64,000 bases of DNA from MFAQ01 sp964429015 (GTDB taxonomy: Bacteria > Patescibacteriota > Microgenomatia > UBA1400 > MFAQ01), in contig CAYSAM010000001.1 in assembly GCA_964429015.1 (NCBI GenBank), positions 1 through 64,000 on the forward strand, read 5' to 3'. This document shows, piece by piece, positions 7,307-15,157 of the stretch. Each line of letters opens with the position of its first letter. Position 1 is the stretch's first letter. The translations under genes and the position numbers were made by a program. The notes under the pieces are model-generated. The model searched no databases. It saw only the letters and a program-made list of their open reading frames with translations, and had not been told where the DNA came from.

Positions 7307-9226
7307 TTGGATATGAGTTTAGATAGAGACTTCACTGATGATCCGAGCAAAGACGAACCATTTAGTGGTTTTAGTCAGTGGATTGGTGCTGCAGAGACAG
7401 GATTCGACTCAGAAAAACTAAATAGAGAATTGAAGGAGCTAGATGAGATGACTGGTGAGTCGGCCGTGAAAAATATTCACAAGCTAAAGGGTAAATTTTC
7501 AGCTTTGACTAGTGACTTTTTGAGTAGAGTTAATAGAGTAGCAAACGGTGAGACGGTAGCATGGATTGATGAAGATTTGCAGAAAATTGAAGAGGCTTTA
7601 AAAATCTGGTCACTGGTAAATAAAAAGGCAGAAAGTGCAGAACAAAAACTTGACCCAAATTATCACCCAGAAGAAGTCTGGATTGTTTTTGCTGATCAAA
7701 TCCACCCAAGAATAAGAGCCTTACTAAATCCTAGCGAAGCGGATATATCTCAGTTAGGGAGGAAAAAAGAATCGGCGATAGAGAGAGCTGACCTGGTAAA
7801 CTCGTTGTTTGCGAGTGAAAAGTTTAAAGCAAAAGGAGAACTACTTGAGTATCTAACTTGTGAACTTTGGCTTTCTGTTGAGAACAATAGAATAATGGAG
7901 TTTGATCTAGGTTTAGAGATCACACCATTGATAAAAAGTGGGTTGGTAGCTTGCGCAAGAGAGGGAAGTAAGGAATCGATTGAACAATCACTCAACCAAC
8001 TACTAGCATGTGGCAGTTCTGAAATCGCAGCAATGGTCTTTGAAGAAACCAGTTTGTCATACGACGAGAAAGAAAGATATGCTGTGAACTATATTAATAC
8101 GTTTGGGTACCTGAGTTTTATTGAGGTATTGGCACCACTGACTCAGGAGGATAACAACAAAAAGCTATTTGAAGAGTTTAGTGGTCAGCAAGTTGTGGTT
8201 GTCATGGAAAAACTGGATAAGGTATACGACGAAGCTCTTGACAATTTTAAGGAGCATTATGATAAAAAAGTAACGAAAGGCGAGGTTGATCTTGTAAAAG
8301 AAATTCTAGAAAGAGTTGTGGGTAAAAAACTTAGTGAAGCAAGAATTCTTGAAGTGGCGGCTGGCTTTGGGAGATTAGCAAAATCAATTTTAGAGAATGG
8401 ATGTGGTCACCTTACAGCCATAGAACCGCACGGAAAAATGTTTGAAATTTTGGCGAAAAACGCTGAAACACACCCAAACTTTAAACCCGTTCGTGGGGTC
8501 TGGGAAAAACTTAAAGAATATGGTTTGGGAATTCTAGATTTAGGTGTGTGTTTAGGAAGATCAGTGCCACACGCTAACAGCCCTGAAAAGGCACTGGTTG
8601 CTTTTGGTCAGATGATCGGTGTGTCAAAAAACTGGCTCGTAGACGAACCCGATCCAGAGATTGGATATTACGCCGAATTTTCTACAAATCTTGAAAAAAC
8701 TATGAGAGACAAAGGTGTGAATCCAGACAAAGCAAAACTAATTTACGATAGTCCAGATGGCAAACATTTTTTTCATAGAATGATTTTGGGTAAGAAACAG
8801 TTAGAACAAATAGGACAAATGCTCGGATTCAAGATTGTGGAAGTAAAAACTGAATTGATACCAGGTGAGATGGAGGTAAAAAACGTTTATTACTTAATTG
8901 AGACTGATCAGGATTTTGATCTGCTAGAACTAATTGAAACAGGAAGATTGGTTGATATAGTAAAAGAACTGGGAATGGATAAAAGAGGTATTGATTATGA
9001 TATGGTACCAGAGAGATGGGGTATGAGCCTTGGCCAGGCACTTGTTTGTGCAAAATATGGTGAACGAGCACTTGAATTAGCTGCCCTAGTTGAAATAGAA
9101 AATAAAAAATACGGAATACCAAAAATGATAAATAGTTATGACAGACAAGGAGGTGTTTATTTGAAATTTAGACAGAAAGAATTAAATAATCCCATTTTTG
9201 CGAGTGAATGGGGGGTGAAGCTCTAG
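7307..9226 (+). CDS. Large protein with SAM-dependent methyltransferase domain
   Basis: 639 residues. The middle part holds a class I methyltransferase: motif I ARILEVAAGFGRLAKSIL and the acidic motif TAIEPHGKMF, with GILDLGVCLGRSVPHA as motif IV region, at about residues 345-440. The N-terminal 300 residues are helical and charged and the C-terminal 200 are unrecognised; the target is unknown. The start is uncertain. A GAGG lies 6 bases before TTG at 7307 and 12 bases before ATG at 7313, so TTG fits better by spacing. It ends 3 bases before the convergent TrmB-type gene. Confidence 0.7.
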   Translation: MDMSLDRDFTDDPSKDEPFSGFSQWIGAAETGFDSEKLNRELKELDEMTGESAVKNIHKLKGKFSALTSDFLSRVNRVANGETVAWIDEDLQKIEEALKIWSLVNKKAESAEQKLDPNYHPEEVWIVFADQIHPRIRALLNPSEADISQLGRKKESAIERADLVNSLFASEKFKAKGELLEYLTCELWLSVENNRIMEFDLGLEITPLIKSGLVACAREGSKESIEQSLNQLLACGSSEIAAMVFEETSLSYDEKERYAVNYINTFGYLSFIEVLAPLTQEDNNKKLFEEFSGQQVVVVMEKLDKVYDEALDNFKEHYDKKVTKGEVDLVKEILERVVGKKLSEARILEVAAGFGRLAKSILENGCGHLTAIEPHGKMFEILAKNAETHPNFKPVRGVWEKLKEYGLGILDLGVCLGRSVPHANSPEKALVAFGQMIGVSKNWLVDEPDPEIGYYAEFSTNLEKTMRDKGVNPDKAKLIYDSPDGKHFFHRMILGKKQLEQIGQMLGFKIVEVKTELIPGEMEVKNVYYLIETDQDFDLLELIETGRLVDIVKELGMDKRGIDYDMVPERWGMSLGQALVCAKYGERALELAALVEIENKKYGIPKMINSYDRQGGVYLKFRQKELNNPIFASEWGVKL

Positions 9227-9229
9227 TTA

Positions 9230-9988
9230 CTACAGAAGTTTAGTCCATGTAAGATTGAACCAGGAACGAAAGGTTGTAGTGATGGTTGGGTCAGAGATAA
9301 TTATTCCTAATAATTTGCTACCCAATTTATGATTGATGATGGCGACTTTGTCGTCGTAGATATTGATTTCTTGCTCGAAGGGGAATTCTTTGTCGGAAAT
9401 TGTTTTAGTTTCGCGAAGCTCGGCCTCGTCTTTCTTTGTATATGTTGTTGTCTGATCTCCAGTTGTGACAATTGCTTGAACTGAGATTTTGGAGCTAATA
9501 CGGCTTTGAACGTATTCTGTGGTGACCCACTTATAGATGTCAGGGTCGACCTCACTGGTTTCAACTAGGGCCAGAATTGGAGTCTTTGAGGTGAGTGTGT
9601 CTCTATAGACTTTTTTTACTCCCTCAACACCTTCGAAGTAGCTAACAACTGGACGAGTATCTGAAAGGCGGTACTTAGATTGGAGCTCTGGGAGGGCTGC
9701 CTCGAGACCAGCCATGGCAAGGCGAGCCTGGGTTTGACGCTCTTCGGCACGAGCAAGAAGGGTATCTGGAGAAAGAGCGGTAAAAAAGGTAGTTCTCCCC
9801 TTTTGGCTGAGTTTGATGAGGTTTTCTTTGGCTAACTCTTGGCTTAAGTGGTAGATGTAGGTACGCTTGATGCCTGAGAGCTTGGCAAGAGTGATGGCTG
9901 TTTGGGGGCCAGAGTTGAGGAGGGTGAGGTATAAGGTGGCTTTTTCTGAGCTTAAACCTAACTGCTTGAAGTAGTCTGGGATGGTCAT
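9230..9988 (-). CDS. TrmB-family transcriptional regulator
   Basis: 252 residues. The N-terminal winged helix (about 1-75, with LAKLSGIKRTYIYHLSQELAKENLI as the helix-turn-helix core), a short linker helix, and a C-terminal effector-like domain (VVSYFEGVEGVKKVYRD ...) are typical of TrmB-like regulators. Some of these bind sugars; the ligand here cannot be predicted. A promoter at 9995-10023 makes a leaderless message. The gene is transcribed away from two strong promoters at 10068 and 10157; the first overlaps a palindrome that may be this regulator's operator. Confidence 0.85.
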   Translation of the reverse strand: MTIPDYFKQLGLSSEKATLYLTLLNSGPQTAITLAKLSGIKRTYIYHLSQELAKENLIKLSQKGRTTFFTALSPDTLLARAEERQTQARLAMAGLEAALPELQSKYRLSDTRPVVSYFEGVEGVKKVYRDTLTSKTPILALVETSEVDPDIYKWVTTEYVQSRISSKISVQAIVTTGDQTTTYTKKDEAELRETKTISDKEFPFEQEINIYDDKVAIINHKLGSKLLGIIISDPTITTTFRSWFNLTWTKLL

Positions 9989-9994
9989 AAGTCC

Positions 9995-10023
9995 AATATA
10001 TTCCTATATATGTAGTATGTCAA
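9995..10023 (-). promoter_or_regulatory. Leaderless promoter of the TrmB-type gene
   Basis: TTGACA, 17 bases, TATATT; the expected transcription start falls on the A of the ATG at 9988, 7 bases after the -10 box. Confidence 0.75.
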
Positions 10024-10067
10024 AGCCTGGTGACAGGCATGATTTTAGCCTATTGTGTAAATAGGTA

Positions 10068-10097
10068 TTGACAAAATGCTATAGGGTATGGTATACT
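10068..10097 (+). promoter_or_regulatory. Promoter with overlapping palindromic operator
   Basis: TTGACA, 18 bases, TATACT. The palindrome 10082-10105 (TAGGGTATGGT / ACTATACCCTA, one mismatch) covers the -10 box, a position suited to a repressor. It faces away from the TrmB-type gene. No protein gene follows closely. Confidence 0.65.
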
Positions 10098-10156
10098 ATA
10101 CCCTAGTTAAGCACGTTTAGATAACACAAGTTCCGGAAGCAGGTAGTAGATACTAC

Positions 10157-10185
10157 TTGACAAGTCCTATAAGATGTGTTATACT
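10157..10185 (+). promoter_or_regulatory. Second strong promoter in the non-coding region
   Basis: TTGACA, 17 bases, TATACT: near-consensus. A hairpin (AGGTAGTA / TACTACTT) at 10141-10158 overlaps its -35. The expected start is about 10192, where a three-codon frame ATG AAT TGA begins. Confidence 0.7.
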
Positions 10186-10191
10186 AAGCTC

Positions 10192-10413
10192 ATGAATTGA
10201 CAACTAACAAGTTGCCAAGCACACTTAAATTCGAGTCACACCACTGTCTAGGAGAAACTGTCCAACCCTACTGCTAATAGCAGCCGGGAACAAATTTCAT
10301 CTAGGTGTACACGAATTACCTGTCCAACACGTAATCGTTCCACACAATTTTCTAACTTTTCATAAAAGTTTCCCCAGCGGTCTAGTTATACATTTTTAGA
10401 GATATCTAAAAAT
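10192..10413 (+). ncRNA. Candidate structured non-coding RNA
   Basis: No reading frame fits this strongly promoted stretch. Several small hairpins are visible: CAACT/AGTTG (near 10200), CTGCT/AGCAG (10271-10283), AACTTTT/AAAAGTT (about 10354-10370) and a long AT stem ATTTTTAGA/TCTAAAAAT at 10392-10413 that could mark the end. The class is unknown; it does not match the conserved segments of RNase P RNA, tmRNA or SRP RNA that I checked. Confidence 0.3.
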
Positions 10414-10474
10414 ATATATGTTTCGCGACGCTTTGAGATGTTTCCTGCTTTTTAGCTTGGGAGACTATCAATGA

Positions 10475-10702
10475 CTAGAACGGTCTATTCCCGACCTTGA
10501 GTCGTGGATGAACTGACCATTTTAAATAAGACCCGCTTTCTATTGCTATGACTTCCAAATTGGAGTCTAAAAATAGATAGTGGCGTGACTCGAAGCAATC
10601 AATATAACTTTCACTCGTCCACTCTCCCGATATTATTTCGGATTTAGTAGAGGGACCAATATAAAGTTTTTGAAAACAGAAAGTGCTACTCCACTTTAAC
10701 AA
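10475..10702 (-). CDS. Possible 75-residue orphan protein
   Basis: The frame starts at TTG with a weak ribosome site (AAAAAAGGAT, 6 bases away). Its translation has balanced, protein-like composition (for example GEWTSESYIDCFESRHYLFL) but no recognised family. It runs opposite to the promoters at 10068 and 10157 in otherwise non-coding DNA, so it may be chance or an antisense remnant. No convincing promoter was found. Confidence 0.3.
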   Translation of the reverse strand: MLKWSSTFCFQKLYIGPSTKSEIISGEWTSESYIDCFESRHYLFLDSNLEVIAIESGSYLKWSVHPRLKVGNRPF

Positions 10703-10838
10703 TTTAATATCCTTTTTTGTAAAATCCGCTCCGCAAACTTGGTTTGTGTGAGTTAACGGAGACCGTGTGACACGGGTATGCTTATGGAAAAGGATTTATA
10801 TCCAAATAATATTTATATGAACTTGCCCAGACACATCT

Positions 10839-10882
10839 TATCTTTCGCCTTTTCAGCACTATTCGTGCACGGCTCAAGATGC
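10839..10882. repeat. Direct repeat, copy 1
   Basis: TATCTTTCGCCT, 8 variable bases, then CTATTCGTGCACGG and CTCAAGATGC. The same 43-44 bp unit recurs 180 bp away at 11019-11061. The surrounding 10700-11190 is non-coding and rich in inverted repeats (CCGTGT/ACACGG at 10763-10775; AAAAATGTG/CACATTTTT at 10897-10917). Confidence 0.7.
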
Positions 10883-11018
10883 GATTGTGACGGGCAAAAA
10901 TGTGAATACACATTTTTGGATACTCAAAACGGATTTTAATAAATCCTAAAATTGAGTGTTAGCCCACTCTAAATAACTTATTAATTAATTTTAATAATCT
11001 ATGTTTTCCCACTATTTT

Positions 11019-11061
11019 TATCTTTCGCCTCAATGCGCTATTCGTGCACGGCTCAAGATGC
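11019..11061. repeat. Direct repeat, copy 2
   Basis: Second copy of the 10839-10882 unit, here inside cassette 1, upstream of its gene. The core CTATTCGTGCACGG and CTCAAGATGC is identical; only the segment after TATCTTTCGCCT differs. Confidence 0.7.
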
Positions 11062-11082
11062 AAATACGAGGGATTTGGCCCG

Positions 11083-11133
11083 TAGTGGCCACTGCGCTCC
11101 TGTCCAGAAATTGCGGGGGCGAAGTGGTCACTA
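11083..11133 (+). other. Structured leader hairpin of cassette 1
   Basis: TAGTGGCCACT pairs with AGTGGTCACTA (11 bp with one G-U) around a loop that itself can pair (GCTCC/GGGGC). A second hairpin, TCACCCC/GGGGTGA at 11159-11175, lies just before the ribosome site AAGGAG (11181-11186). It may control translation of the gene at 11195. Confidence 0.5.
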
Positions 11134-11194
11134 TGTTGTAAAAAAAATTTTTTATGGCTCACCCCGATGGGGTGACGCAAAAGGAGAATTAAAA

Positions 11195-12094
11195 ATGGCT
11201 AAGAAGTTGAAACTGATCGTACTCCCGTTCAAGCTGGACCTGGATGCGATCTCGACGGCGATTGCCGCCCTGATCGTATACCCTGGCACCCCCCTGGCAA
11301 CTGCGAATACCGCCACCCCTGAGGGGAAAGCCCAGCTGGCCGAATGGTTGGCGGACTCGGAAGTGGTGTGCATTGAGGTTGGCGGGTCGGGCCAAACCGA
11401 TCTTAACAACTTTGATCACCACCAGCCCGGACTCGAGCTTGCGTGCGCGTTGGCGCAGTTTGTTGCCAAGAATGGCGGCATCTCCGCCTGGCGCAGACTT
11501 GCCGAATATATTGACGCATTCGATTCCCACGGCCCGAGTGCCGTGAAGAACTTGACCGTCGCAAACATTGAAAAAGGCTTGCGCCTGCAGGCCGAGGACC
11601 AGAAATGGCCCACGGAAAAGTTGTTGGCGGAAGCCAAGAAGCTGCTCGACGCTGTCCTGGATTTGGGCGGTGAGGCGGATAATGCGGAAGTCGTAGCGAA
11701 GATCGCTGCGATAGTGGAGTTTGCCCCCGCCCTCGCCCGCGTTACTGAAGAGGATCGCTTGATCGCGGACCTTAAGGCTGGAATTCAGACTGTGGTCCTC
11801 TCGAGCGGTAAAAGGCTCGGCGTGGTGACCTCGCCTTACCGCGGCAACGCGGCGGCGATCGTGACAGCAGAAGGATTTGATTTCGCGGCGGCGTTCAACC
11901 CTCTGTCTCAGGGCGGGAAATGGACGTTCGCTGTTTCCCCGGCTCACATGTCGGGAAACCTGAACGCCTTCTTCTTGGAAATCAAGAAGATTGAACCCGA
12001 GGCGGGCGGTCGCGACAAAGTCGGCGGATCAGCCAAAGAAAGTAAACTGACTGCCACGCAGATCGTCGCAATTGCGGAGGAAACGCTGGCTTAG
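11195..12094 (+). CDS. DHH-like metal-dependent hydrolase (cassette 1)
   Basis: 299 residues from ATG at 11195, chosen because AAGGAG lies 8 bases upstream. Motifs suggest a DHH/MYG1-like phosphoesterase: an early DLDAISTAI segment, FDHHQPG near residue 75, YIDAFDSHG near 115, and a glycine-rich GGRDKVGGS at the C-terminus. The related protein at 30284-31222 shares the same order (DTISALY, MFDHH, GGAHPQG). Codon choice is clearly richer in G and C than the surrounding genes, a sign of foreign origin. Substrate unknown. Confidence 0.6.
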   Translation: MAKKLKLIVLPFKLDLDAISTAIAALIVYPGTPLATANTATPEGKAQLAEWLADSEVVCIEVGGSGQTDLNNFDHHQPGLELACALAQFVAKNGGISAWRRLAEYIDAFDSHGPSAVKNLTVANIEKGLRLQAEDQKWPTEKLLAEAKKLLDAVLDLGGEADNAEVVAKIAAIVEFAPALARVTEEDRLIADLKAGIQTVVLSSGKRLGVVTSPYRGNAAAIVTAEGFDFAAAFNPLSQGGKWTFAVSPAHMSGNLNAFFLEIKKIEPEAGGRDKVGGSAKESKLTATQIVAIAEETLA

Positions 12095-12192
12095 TCCAGT
12101 GGTGTAGGACCTGTTTAGATTTTCCTACATAAGAAATTTTATCCAACTCGAATATCAGGAAAGAGTTTGGAGTCTTATTTTGGTGTTAGTTT

Positions 12193-12230
12193 TTTGGAAC
12201 CGGTGTCTTAACCGGTTCCAAAATATTTTT
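12193..12230 (+). terminator. Cassette 1 terminator
   Basis: Perfect 12-bp stem TTTGGAACCGGT / ACCGGTTCCAAA with loop GTCTTA, then ATATTTTT. It is preceded by GTGTTAGTTT, as in cassettes 2 and 3; the stem sequence differs in each cassette while pairing is kept. Confidence 0.85.
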
Positions 12231-12441
12231 ATCATTCGTTTTGAGTATCCAATATTAAAATAATCAAAGTACAAAGAATCAAAATTTTGAGTTATTTGTA
12301 GTTTGAGAATATTTTGGATACTCAAAATGGGTGATAAACCCGACTCTTGATTGCTTTGATAAGTGATTTGGAGTTTAAAAAGAATAAATGACTCCTGCGC
12401 AGCTAGCGGGGAGATTTGGAAAATATAACAAGGAGAAGAAA

Positions 12442-13482
12442 ATGAATACCTTTCAAATTTTTTTGTACGCGAACTTAGTTACCGCCATTGTGGCGGCAAT
12501 GGTAACAATTCGGTCATTTTTAGATTCTTCAAAGGCTAACAATGAACTGGATCGGAAAATGAATTTTATCTTTTTCGAATGGTTCTTTGTCATTACGATT
12601 TTCACTGCTGCAATGGGATTCCTGATGCTGGACACAGCAAGGCATGTTGAAGCATACCTTAGCCCAATAGGTGTTGTAGTGGCAGTAATTGTCGCGTTGG
12701 CGATTGGATGGAAGTTGAAATTATTTTCCGTCCCAGCCAAGAAGGTGAATAAAAAGAGAAGTAGATTGGAGCTCGCACATGAGGAGATTTCGAAAGATGA
12801 ATCCTCTACTGAGAATGAAACGATCTACGGACTTGATACATCGAAACCAGTCCTAGTCGAAAAGTCATTGGTTGTATACGAAGACACTCCCATAGCCGAA
12901 GGTTATTGGGCTGGAGTGTCGAGCTGGCGCAGCCGTGATTTCAAGGGCTCGATAGTACAATGGCTGCGGGATAATGGCCCAAAAAGCCACTTGATCCCTG
13001 CCACCCAAGAACTCTGCAAGAGCTTAAGCCTTGGCTCACCATACTGGAATAAAAACGTTGTTTACGGATCGGAGGGCGTGAGCTTAACGATCTGGGACAA
13101 AAAATTCTTTTTCAAGTGGGAAGAGCTCTTATTCCACGTGGAGTATGATCTGTACGACTACTCCACGATTGAGGTGTCAGAAACTTCAATCACTCTTAAG
13201 CCAGCGCGAACTTTTCACCTTCTCGCGAAGGATAGAACAGGAATCGCTTGGGATTGGAGTGATCGGAGTGGACCACTTGGGAACTTTGAAGTAGAACTGG
13301 TGTTCCCCAAAAAAGTTGTGTCCCAAGGGGAAGATTACGTCTTCGAGTACCAGGACGGCATGTCCGGGTGCTACGGGGAAAATATCCCCGTTTACTACTT
13401 CGCCAGCGACCAGGCGATGATAGAAAGACAAGAAGAGGATTTGGTAATTGCTAAAGAGGCAAAGGTCGCAAAAAAGTCTTAA
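12442..13482 (+). CDS. Membrane protein with C-terminal soluble domain (cassette 2)
   Basis: 346 residues. The start is the ATG at 12442, 7 bases after AAGGAG; an in-frame ATG 54 bases upstream has no ribosome site and falls inside a leader hairpin (CTCC...GGAG). Three hydrophobic segments occupy roughly residues 5-25, 43-62 and 73-93, followed by a basic stretch KKVNKKRSR, so the remaining 240 residues should be cytoplasmic. That domain is rich in Trp, Tyr and beta-type segments (SSWRSRDFKGSIVQWL, VSLTIWDKKFFFKWEELLF). No family recognised. It is the only gene between its inverted repeats. Confidence 0.75.
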   Translation: MNTFQIFLYANLVTAIVAAMVTIRSFLDSSKANNELDRKMNFIFFEWFFVITIFTAAMGFLMLDTARHVEAYLSPIGVVVAVIVALAIGWKLKLFSVPAKKVNKKRSRLELAHEEISKDESSTENETIYGLDTSKPVLVEKSLVVYEDTPIAEGYWAGVSSWRSRDFKGSIVQWLRDNGPKSHLIPATQELCKSLSLGSPYWNKNVVYGSEGVSLTIWDKKFFFKWEELLFHVEYDLYDYSTIEVSETSITLKPARTFHLLAKDRTGIAWDWSDRSGPLGNFEVELVFPKKVVSQGEDYVFEYQDGMSGCYGENIPVYYFASDQAMIERQEEDLVIAKEAKVAKKS

Positions 13483-13494
13483 GTTGTTAGTTTT

Positions 13495-13540
13495 TTTGAG
13501 GAAGGTTAGCTGTCTTGCTAGCCTTCCTCAAATATTTTTA
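13495..13540 (+). terminator. Cassette 2 terminator
   Basis: Stem TTTGAGGAAGGTTAGC / GCTAGCCTTCCTCAAA, loop TGTCTT, then ATTTTT. Different stem from cassette 1, but the same frame (GTTAGTTT before, AAATATTTTTATCATT after). Confidence 0.85.
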
Positions 13541-13702
13541 TCATTCGTTTTGAGTATCCAATAAATATAAAAACTCGAAAAATCGAAAACTCAAAATTTT
13601 GAAGGTTCTATTTTTTGAATATATTGGATACTCAAAACGGGTTGTAAAAAAATCCTAGGTGCCTTACTGGTGCCTTATCAAAACAAAAGGAGAAAAATAA
13701 AA

Positions 13703-14245
13703 ATGAACAAGAAGGTTAATTGGGAAGACATCGTAAGTGATATCGTCTTCGCCCTTGCTTTATTGCAAGTGGCAATTTTAAATCAATGGGGTCCGTCTGT
13801 GCTCTTGCCTGTGGCGGTAGCCCAGGTGATGATCGCACGACTTCCCAAAAAGTCCGTTTATAACGAAGGGGGGTGGCATGGATTTGTTTTCCTCCTCGGT
13901 GCGGTGATCATGGGAGATATAGTCTTGAACTTGATCTTCAACATGATGATGTCCGCCAAATGCTCTTCTACTGTGGCAGTGATGGCCGCGGTTTTGGTGA
14001 TGGTGTATTCTGCCATTAAAACAGCTTGGGCTGTAGTAAGCAAAAGAGCAGAGATCGAGGTGGAAGAAACCTGCGAAGTACCCGATGATGCGTCGGGTTT
14101 GGTTGGACTTTGCCGTGATGAAAACGGCAAGTTGATGGTTTGTCTTGGTTTAGTCGAAGATGGCCAAGCCATCGTTTACGACCAAGGTGACCCAGAAGCG
14201 AAAACGTATATTGTTTTCGCCAGCAATTTGATCAAGGTTGATTAG
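13703..14245 (+). CDS. Small membrane protein with C-terminal soluble domain (cassette 3)
   Basis: 180 residues from the ATG at 13703, set by AAAAGGAG 8 bases upstream; an upstream in-frame ATG (13670) lacks a site. About four hydrophobic segments lie in the first 115 residues (VFALALLQVAIL, LLPVAVAQVMIA, FVFLLGAVIMGDIVL, VAVMAAVLVMVYSAI). The C-terminal 65 residues form an acidic beta-rich domain (GLVGLCRDENGKLMVCLGL ... YIVFASNLIKVD). The overall plan, membrane anchor plus small cytoplasmic domain, is like cassette 2, but the sequences do not clearly match. No family recognised. Confidence 0.75.
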   Translation: MNKKVNWEDIVSDIVFALALLQVAILNQWGPSVLLPVAVAQVMIARLPKKSVYNEGGWHGFVFLLGAVIMGDIVLNLIFNMMMSAKCSSTVAVMAAVLVMVYSAIKTAWAVVSKRAEIEVEETCEVPDDASGLVGLCRDENGKLMVCLGLVEDGQAIVYDQGDPEAKTYIVFASNLIKVD

Positions 14246-14253
14246 TGTTAGTT

Positions 14254-14300
14254 TGAGGGACAGTTAGTTGTTTTATCTAACTGTCCCTCTCATATTTTTA
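14254..14300 (+). terminator. Cassette 3 terminator
   Basis: 13-bp stem GAGGGACAGTTAG / CTAACTGTCCCTC, then CATATTTTTATC. It starts 8 bases after the stop codon. Confidence 0.85.
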
Positions 14301-14517
14301 TCATTCGTTTTGAGTATCCAAGAGAAAATAATTATTTTAAATAATGTATTTACTTTATGGATTCCTGCTTTTGCAGGAAAGACAGAGTGAATACTTTTTG
14401 GATACTCAAAACGGGTTGTAAGTTTAGTTTTTAACCCTAGGATATCGTCCTTATACGAGACTTCTCAGTAAAGTGGCTTCGGCCGAAATTGAATGCATGA
14501 ATGCCGCAACGGCGTTT

Positions 14518-14546
14518 TTGATTCTTGGCAAACCTGACCATATAAT
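14518..14546 (+). promoter_or_regulatory. Promoter of cassette 4 gene
   Basis: TTGATT, 17 bases, TATAAT. The leader of about 57 bases carries a hairpin AGTCTA/TAGACT (14574-14589) just before the ribosome site AAAGGAGG. Confidence 0.55.
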
Positions 14547-14609
14547 GGCAGGCAACTGAGGGAGTCAACCAATAGTCTAGTAATAGACTAGATCCAAAGG
14601 AGGATCAAA

Positions 14610-15101
14610 ATGGACGGAAAAATTCGCAATTCAAATAAGATCGTGGAATCAATTCTTGGCCGTGATACGGCCAACTGGTTCTCGATCACAGCTCGAGTCG
14701 CGGAAACATCAGGCGCACCCACCTTTTCACTTCACTACCGCACTTTGCGTGGTGGAGAAATCAAACTGGTATGGGATTGCCCCCTTGGGGATATCAAGAA
14801 GATGTTGATGGCTTTTAAAGAAGCCAACACTCTGATGGTGTTCCCAGTGGTCCAATCGCTGGTAGAGGAATTCTCTAAGCCAGTGCGCTTCAAATTTAAA
14901 CCCCAACAAGTCAAACATACGTTTGACGACTTGGGCAACACCCGCCTTGTGTCTGAGGCAAAGTATCAGAGCATGATGGTCTGGGCTTGGTACTGTGCTG
15001 AGGACGAAACCTGGTTTGTCGAGCCGAAAGGTCTCGGACACAACTGGTCTGACGGACATTATCGCATGGTGGAGAGGGAAGAGATTGAACTACTTCCCTA
15101 G
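14610..15101 (+). CDS. Orphan soluble protein (cassette 4)
   Basis: 163 residues, start set by AAAGGAGG 8 bases upstream. No membrane segment. Rich in aromatic residues (14 Trp/Tyr), with regions such as TFSLHYRTLRGGEIKLVWDCPL and YQSMMVWAWYCAEDETWFVEPKG. No family is recognised. It has its own promoter within the cassette, so expression need not depend on the neighbours. The terminator follows within 16 bases of the stop. Confidence 0.75.
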   Translation: MDGKIRNSNKIVESILGRDTANWFSITARVAETSGAPTFSLHYRTLRGGEIKLVWDCPLGDIKKMLMAFKEANTLMVFPVVQSLVEEFSKPVRFKFKPQQVKHTFDDLGNTRLVSEAKYQSMMVWAWYCAEDETWFVEPKGLGHNWSDGHYRMVEREEIELLP

Positions 15102-15116
15102 TTAGTTGTTTGTTTG

Positions 15117-15157
15117 TGGAACGCGGGAGTCTTAATCCCGCGTTCCATTTATTTTTT
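15117..15157 (+). terminator. Cassette 4 terminator
   Basis: Stem TGGAACGCGGGA / TCCCGCGTTCCA, loop GTCTTAA, followed by TTTATTTTTTT. Confidence 0.85.

Larger units (their letters stand above)
10916..12252 (+). mobile_element. Single-gene cassette 1 bounded by 16-bp inverted repeats
   Basis: Left arm TTGGATACTCAAAACG (10916-10931) and right arm CGTTTTGAGTATCCAA (12237-12252) are perfect inverted copies. Between them lie a small 5' hairpin (GGATTT/AAATCC, 10931-10946), a structured leader, the gene 11195-12094, and an intrinsic terminator. Three further units of the same design follow head to tail. No transposase or integrase lies inside or near. This may be a cassette array, a repeated expression module or a transposon derivative; the mechanism is unknown. 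Confidence 0.6.
12314..13561 (+). mobile_element. Single-gene cassette 2
   Basis: Arms at 12314-12329 (TTGGATACTCAAAATG, one change from cassette 1) and 13546-13561. A 61-bp AT-rich spacer separates it from cassette 1. The 5' hairpin is GGGT/ACCC (12329-12341). It contains the membrane-protein gene 12442-13482 and its terminator. Confidence 0.6.
13624..14321 (+). mobile_element. Single-gene cassette 3
   Basis: Perfect 16-bp arms at 13624-13639 and 14306-14321; 62-bp spacer to cassette 2. The 5' hairpin is GGGTT/AATCC (13639-13655, one G-U). It carries gene 13703-14245 and its terminator. Confidence 0.6.

Noticed and set aside
11189..11947. 252-codon minus-strand frame in cassette 1
   Set aside because: Antisense shadow of the GC-rich gene 11195-12094; no start signals.
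12237..14413. Classical integron attC sites between the cassettes
   Set aside because: Length and inverted-repeat form fit, but the conserved GTTRRRY / RYYYAAC core is not kept in all copies and no intI gene is present; kept only as an analogy.
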